A stretch of 64,000 nucleotides of DNA, taken from positions 16,272 through 80,271 of the forward strand of contig CAYMAN010000008.1 in NCBI GenBank assembly GCA_964388455.1, read 5' to 3'. The notes under the pieces are model-generated. The model ran no database searches and was not told the DNA's origin. It was given only the letters and a program-made list of their open reading frames with translations. Position numbers and translations under genes: made by a program. Shown in pieces: positions 60,750-64,000 of the stretch. The stretch comes from JBBRWO01 sp964388455 (GTDB taxonomy: Bacteria > Actinomycetota > Coriobacteriia > Anaerosomatales > JAAXUF01). Within the stretch, counting starts at the first letter, position 1; each line of letters begins with the position of its first letter.

Positions 60750-62072
60750 ATGGCCATGTCAGACATTCCGCGCACACTGTACTGGGGCGAAGACGCATCG
60801 ACCGGTCGCCCGGCCGTCTTCATCCTCGACCAGACGCGTCTGCCGCTGCAGGGAGACGTGCTGCAGTGCAACCTGTCGGAGGGCGTCTGCATCGCTATCG
60901 GCACGCTCGCGGTTCGCGGGGCGCCCGCACTCGGTGTCGCTGCAGCACTCGCACTCGCACTGTGGACCGAGAATGAGACTGAGGGCATCGAGTCCGTCGG
61001 CCAGCTCCTCACCGGCATCGACGCCGTCGCCGAGAAGGTGACGTCCACGCGCCCCACCGCGGTCAACCTGTTCTGGGGCGCCGAACGCATCCGCCACCTC
61101 GCCCACGACAACTCCGATCTGCCGCTCGAGGACCTCAAGGCACTCGTCGTGCAGGAAGCCCTCAACATGCAGGCCGAGGACGAGGCTCGAAATCGTCAGA
61201 TCGGGCGCTTCGGTGCCGATCTGCTGCCGCAAGAGGCCAAGATCCTCACCCACTGCAACGCCGGTTCGCTGGCAACTGTGTACTTCGGCACCGCGCTGGG
61301 CGTGATCTTCACCGCTCACGAAGAGGGCAAGATCGCGCACGTGTGGGTGGACGAGACGCGTCCCGTGAACCAGGGCGGTCGTCTGACGGCGTGGGAACTG
61401 CGTGCTGCCGGTGTTCCGTCGGCGCTGATTGCCGACAACATGGCCGCAAGCGTCATGAAGAACGGCTGGGTCGACGCGGTCATCGTGGGCGCGGATCGCA
61501 TCTGCGCCAACGGCGACACCGCGAACAAGATCGGCACCTACGGGCTTGCGGTGCTCGCCAAGGAGCACGGCATCCCGTTTTACGTCGCAGCCCCGAGCTC
61601 GACCGTCGACCTCACGCTCTCAGATGGCTCGCAGATCGAGATCGAGGAGCGTGACCCGCGCGAGCTGACCGGGTTCACGGTCGCGGGTACCTTCGAGCCG
61701 GACAGCCCCGACGCCTCGCGCGCGTGGGACCTGCTCACCAATGACGGTAGCTACAGACTGCCGCTCGCCAAGGGCCATGAGATGCTCATCCAGCGCAAGG
61801 GTGGCGGCTACAGCTTCGACGCGTGGTTCAAAATGACTCCTCCGGGCGTCGAGGTGTACAACCCGGCTTTCGACGTGACGCCCGCCAAATACATCACGGC
61901 GATCATCACCGAGCGCGGTGTGGTCCGTCCCGACTACGAGACCGGCCTCGCACTCAACTGCATGGGAAGCGGTGGTCTCCACGAGATCGGTCTGGCGGCC
62001 TTCACCGGCGCCGACACCGAGCCGCCTGCAGATCATCTTGCGGACCCTCCAGCGGACCAGCTCGACCTCTAG
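60750..62072 (+). CDS. mtnA: S-methyl-5-thioribose-1-phosphate isomerase with an internal insertion
   Basis: 440 residues against about 345-370 in typical members. ATG 60750 has GGAGG seven bases upstream. Motifs: ILDQTRLPLQGD, VRGAPALGVAAA, THCNAGSLATV with catalytic Cys169, VDETRPVNQGGRLTAWEL and VGADRICANGDTANKIGTYG with catalytic Asp249. Two differences stand out. A roughly 58-residue segment (about 308-366) is inserted between EERDPRELTG and VEVYNPAFDVTP, and there is a tail of about 35 residues. The enzyme isomerises methylthioribose-1-phosphate to methylthioribulose-1-phosphate in MTA salvage. The insertion could alter substrate or assembly. Confidence 0.9.
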   Translation: MAMSDIPRTLYWGEDASTGRPAVFILDQTRLPLQGDVLQCNLSEGVCIAIGTLAVRGAPALGVAAALALALWTENETEGIESVGQLLTGIDAVAEKVTSTRPTAVNLFWGAERIRHLAHDNSDLPLEDLKALVVQEALNMQAEDEARNRQIGRFGADLLPQEAKILTHCNAGSLATVYFGTALGVIFTAHEEGKIAHVWVDETRPVNQGGRLTAWELRAAGVPSALIADNMAASVMKNGWVDAVIVGADRICANGDTANKIGTYGLAVLAKEHGIPFYVAAPSSTVDLTLSDGSQIEIEERDPRELTGFTVAGTFEPDSPDASRAWDLLTNDGSYRLPLAKGHEMLIQRKGGGYSFDAWFKMTPPGVEVYNPAFDVTPAKYITAIITERGVVRPDYETGLALNCMGSGGLHEIGLAAFTGADTEPPADHLADPPADQLDL

Positions 62073-62091
62073 TCCCGGCCACCACAGCGCA

Positions 62092-63018
62092 ATGACCGCA
62101 GCCGCCCTCACATCGACGATCCTCACCTTCGTGGCGATCGTCGGAGTGGGGGCGTTGTTGCGCGCCACCAAGATCCTCCGCGCCGAGGACGCTCGGCCGA
62201 TCAACGCGCTCATCATCTACATCGGGCTGCCGGCGTTCATCTTCACGGCCGTGCACGGTGCCACCCTGCGAGCGGATCTCTGGGGCGTTGTCGCCATCGC
62301 CTGGGCGGTGTTCATCGCGATGGCGCTGCTCGGGTGGGCGGCCGCGCGCCTGCTGAAGCTCCCGCAGGAGATGGCCGGCGGCTTTGTCATCGCGACCGCG
62401 CTGGGCAACACCGGTTACATCGGCTACCCGATCACCGCGGCGCTTCTCGGCGAACGGAATCTGCCTGAGGCCATCTTCTACGACGTCTTCGGGACCGTCG
62501 GTGCGCTGGTGCTTGTCGGCCTGCTCATCGCGCAGCACTACGGCTCCAACGATGAGGCCCGGGTCAATCCACTCCGAGAGCTCGTGACGTTTCCCGCGGT
62601 CATAGCTCTTGGCGTGGCCATGCTCATGCGCCCGTTCGACGTTCCGATTCCGGTAAGCACCGGGTTAGGACTGCTTGCGAACATGGTCGCGCCGCTGATC
62701 ATGGTGTCGGTCGGACTCTCGCTCAGGTTTCGCACCCTCGGCCGAGCAGCCCGTCCGCTCGTGGTGCTCACGGTGCTGAGGCTGCTCGTCGCGCCGGCCA
62801 TCGCGCTGGTCGTGGGGACGCTGGTTCTCGGCAGCGTCGGTGGTGGCATGCCGCTGCGTGTGGCGGTGCTGGAGGCCGGCATGCCGGCGATGATGCTGAC
62901 GCTGGTCGTGGGGGAGCGGTTCGGGCTCGATACCGACTTCATCGCATCTGCGATCTTCGTGACCACGGCCGCAGCCGCGATCACGCTGCCACTCATGCAG
63001 GTACTTGCGTTTCGCTAG
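62092..63018 (+). CDS. AEC family transporter (auxin efflux carrier-like)
   Basis: 308 residues starting MTAAALTSTILTFVAIVGVG, with eight to ten membrane helices. The segment ATALGNTGYIGYPITAALLG with its Asn-Thr-Gly core is typical of AEC/BASS-fold carriers, as is LEAGMPAMMLTLVVGERFGLD near the end. Members export or import organic anions or amino acids. It starts 20 bases after mtnA, so it is probably cotranscribed; the substrate is unknown. Confidence 0.87.
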   Translation: MTAAALTSTILTFVAIVGVGALLRATKILRAEDARPINALIIYIGLPAFIFTAVHGATLRADLWGVVAIAWAVFIAMALLGWAAARLLKLPQEMAGGFVIATALGNTGYIGYPITAALLGERNLPEAIFYDVFGTVGALVLVGLLIAQHYGSNDEARVNPLRELVTFPAVIALGVAMLMRPFDVPIPVSTGLGLLANMVAPLIMVSVGLSLRFRTLGRAARPLVVLTVLRLLVAPAIALVVGTLVLGSVGGGMPLRVAVLEAGMPAMMLTLVVGERFGLDTDFIASAIFVTTAAAAITLPLMQVLAFR

Positions 63019-63090
63019 CGGTCCGACGGTCTCGCCGACGCCTCCCGCGCGCGCAGCGAGTAGCGTTTTGGCTGGGCGAAGGGCGATTCA

Positions 63091-63771
63091 GTGGGATTCT
63101 TGGCCGGCCTCGCGGAACTCGTGTTTCCCACGCGCTGCGCCGGCTGCGAACTTCCCGGCGCCGTGCTGTGTGATGGCTGCCTCGAAGCCTTGCCTCGCAT
63201 CGAAGCCAGCGGTCGTTGTCCCCGGTGCGGGGCCCCCTACGGCGCTCTGACCTGCACGGAGTGCTGGAACCGAGAGTGGGCCTTTTCGGCGGCGCTGGCG
63301 CTGGGCGAGCTCGAGGCACCGCTGGCGCGCGCGGTCGTGCTGCACAAAGACGCTGGGGAGCGGCGACTGGCCGTGGTCCTCGGTACGCTCCTCGCCGAGC
63401 AGGTTGCGCTGACGTGGCCGGACTGGCCGCAGGCGGTGACGTTCGTACCCGCCACACGCGCTGCGCTCCGGCGTCGCGGCTTCGACCACGGCCTCGCGAT
63501 CGGTTCGGCTCTGGCGGCCGAGCTCGGAGTACCGCTGCTGTCGGCACTCGTTCGCGGCGACGCGCGCGATCAGCGATCGCTCGGCCGCAGCGCGCGAGCC
63601 ATCAACGCCGCAGGGACATTCGCCGCTGCGGCAGGTGCAGAGCTGCCTACTCGGCTGCTGCTCACCGACGACGTGCTCACGACCGGTGCAACGCTCGATG
63701 TCGCCGCTGCGGTGCTGCTCGAAGCCGGCGCGGCCGAGGTGCGGGTTGCTGCGGTCGCGCGGGCGTGGTGA
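63091..63771 (+). CDS. comF: ComF family protein (zinc-finger phosphoribosyltransferase)
   Basis: 226 residues with a GTG start. An N-terminal zinc-ribbon has CAGCELPGAVLCDGC and CPRCGAPYGALTCTEC. The C-terminal phosphoribosyltransferase fold has the PRPP motif LLTDDVLTTGATLDVA and FVPATRAALRRRGFDHG. Full length is near 230 residues, as in ComFC of DNA uptake systems. The gene is often next to a ribosome hibernation factor gene (hpf/raiA), consistent with the RNA candidate that follows. Confidence 0.92.
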   Translation: MGFLAGLAELVFPTRCAGCELPGAVLCDGCLEALPRIEASGRCPRCGAPYGALTCTECWNREWAFSAALALGELEAPLARAVVLHKDAGERRLAVVLGTLLAEQVALTWPDWPQAVTFVPATRAALRRRGFDHGLAIGSALAAELGVPLLSALVRGDARDQRSLGRSARAINAAGTFAAAAGAELPTRLLLTDDVLTTGATLDVAAAVLLEAGAAEVRVAAVARAW

Positions 63772-63816
63772 GACGTCAAGCGCACGGTGTCGCAGCACGG
63801 CGATGTCAGTCATGCG

Positions 63817-63825
63817 TGCTAGAAT
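63817..63825 (+). promoter_or_regulatory. Extended -10 promoter of the downstream structured RNA
   Basis: TGC-TAGAAT, 46 bases after comF. The predicted RNA start is near 63832. Confidence 0.55.
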
Positions 63826-63831
63826 CGTCCC

Positions 63832-64000
63832 TGCTCCCGCCCGGGTCTGTGGTTGCGGGCGTTTCGGCGCCTTAGTCCATGGTAGACGCGGCCCAAAGGA
63901 TCCACGTAAGCCGGCGGTTCGCCGTCGCGCGAGCATGGCGCGTCTTAGGGGTAAGTCGTACCGTCCGATTACGACCGCATCCCGCGGTCTCGGGCGAGAG
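63832..64000 (+). ncRNA. Structured non-coding region, candidate raiA-motif RNA (cut by window end)
   Basis: No reading frame with coding character fills this stretch, but it has many complementary segments. They are CCCGC/GCGGG (63836-63859), CGGC/GCCG with a GGTTC loop (63912-63924), CGCGC/GCGCG (63926-63942) and a perfect GTCGTA/TACGAC hairpin (63955-63975). It has its own extended -10. Structured raiA-motif RNAs are known from Actinobacteria and Firmicutes, often upstream of hpf/raiA. Placement after comF fits that, but I cannot align it to the model here. A long 5' leader of the next gene is the main alternative. Confidence 0.45.

Noticed and set aside
63912..63924. GGTTCG-containing hairpin as a tRNA T-arm
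   Set aside because: No acceptor, D or anticodon arms with tRNA spacing surround it; better explained as part of a larger structured RNA.

Overview
The window is a high-GC bacterial chromosome segment with dense, partly overlapping operons, frequent GTG/TTG starts and purine-rich ribosome binding sites. Secreted proteins carrying cell-wall-binding type 2 (CWB2) repeats, an LCP ligase, an L,D-transpeptidase and a SpoIID-type protein point to a Gram-positive wall. My best inference is a deep-branching Actinomycetota of the Coriobacteriia/Anaerosomatales (OPB41) type. No rRNA, tRNA, CRISPR array, insertion sequence or prophage was found.

Almost the whole window is one cell-surface glycan region. 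(1) 1-5065: end of a UDP-2,3-diacetamido-uronic acid operon (wbpA-B-D-E order) followed directly by an LCP glycopolymer ligase. (2) 5052-7595 on the minus strand: a glycosyltransferase and UDP-glucose dehydrogenase. (3) 7780-15717: a wall-protein block with a small membrane protein, a CWB2 protein, a CWB2/L,D-transpeptidase, an M6 metalloprotease and an amidase/CWB2 protein. (4) 15804-30522: a glycosyltransferase, a flippase, a complete CMP-pseudaminic acid operon (pseB-C-G-H-I-F), a SpoIID protein, and a three-gene module of a putative glycosyltransferase, an SGNH hydrolase and an AsnB-like amidotransferase. (5) 30595-40997: glycosyltransferases, an ABC exporter, a Wzy-like polymerase and a Wzz-like protein. 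(6) 41030-43161: purine nucleoside phosphorylase and S-adenosylhomocysteinase, closed by a very strong terminator. (7) 43265-57012: a second polysaccharide island with visibly lower GC and looser codon use, holding a radical SAM protein, a GT39-like protein, a methyltransferase, a second Wzz/Wzx/Wzy set, glycosyltransferases and a secreted putative glycosidase. (8) 57382-60620: dTDP-L-rhamnose operon rmlA-C-B-D. (9) 60750-63771: mtnA, an AEC transporter and comF, then a structured non-coding stretch that may be a raiA-motif RNA cut by the window end.

The parts fit together as follows: nucleotide sugars (UDP-GlcNAc3NAcA, UDP-GlcA, CMP-Pse, dTDP-Rha) are assembled by about a dozen mostly GT4-type transferases. 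Glycans are exported by two Wzx/Wzy systems and perhaps an ABC flippase, and attached to the wall by LCP. CWB2 proteins may bind the product. No initiating phosphoglycosyltransferase is visible. A recurring extended -10 element (TGN-TANNNT without a clear -35) marks most transcription units, and two glycosyltransferase genes appear to be leaderless.
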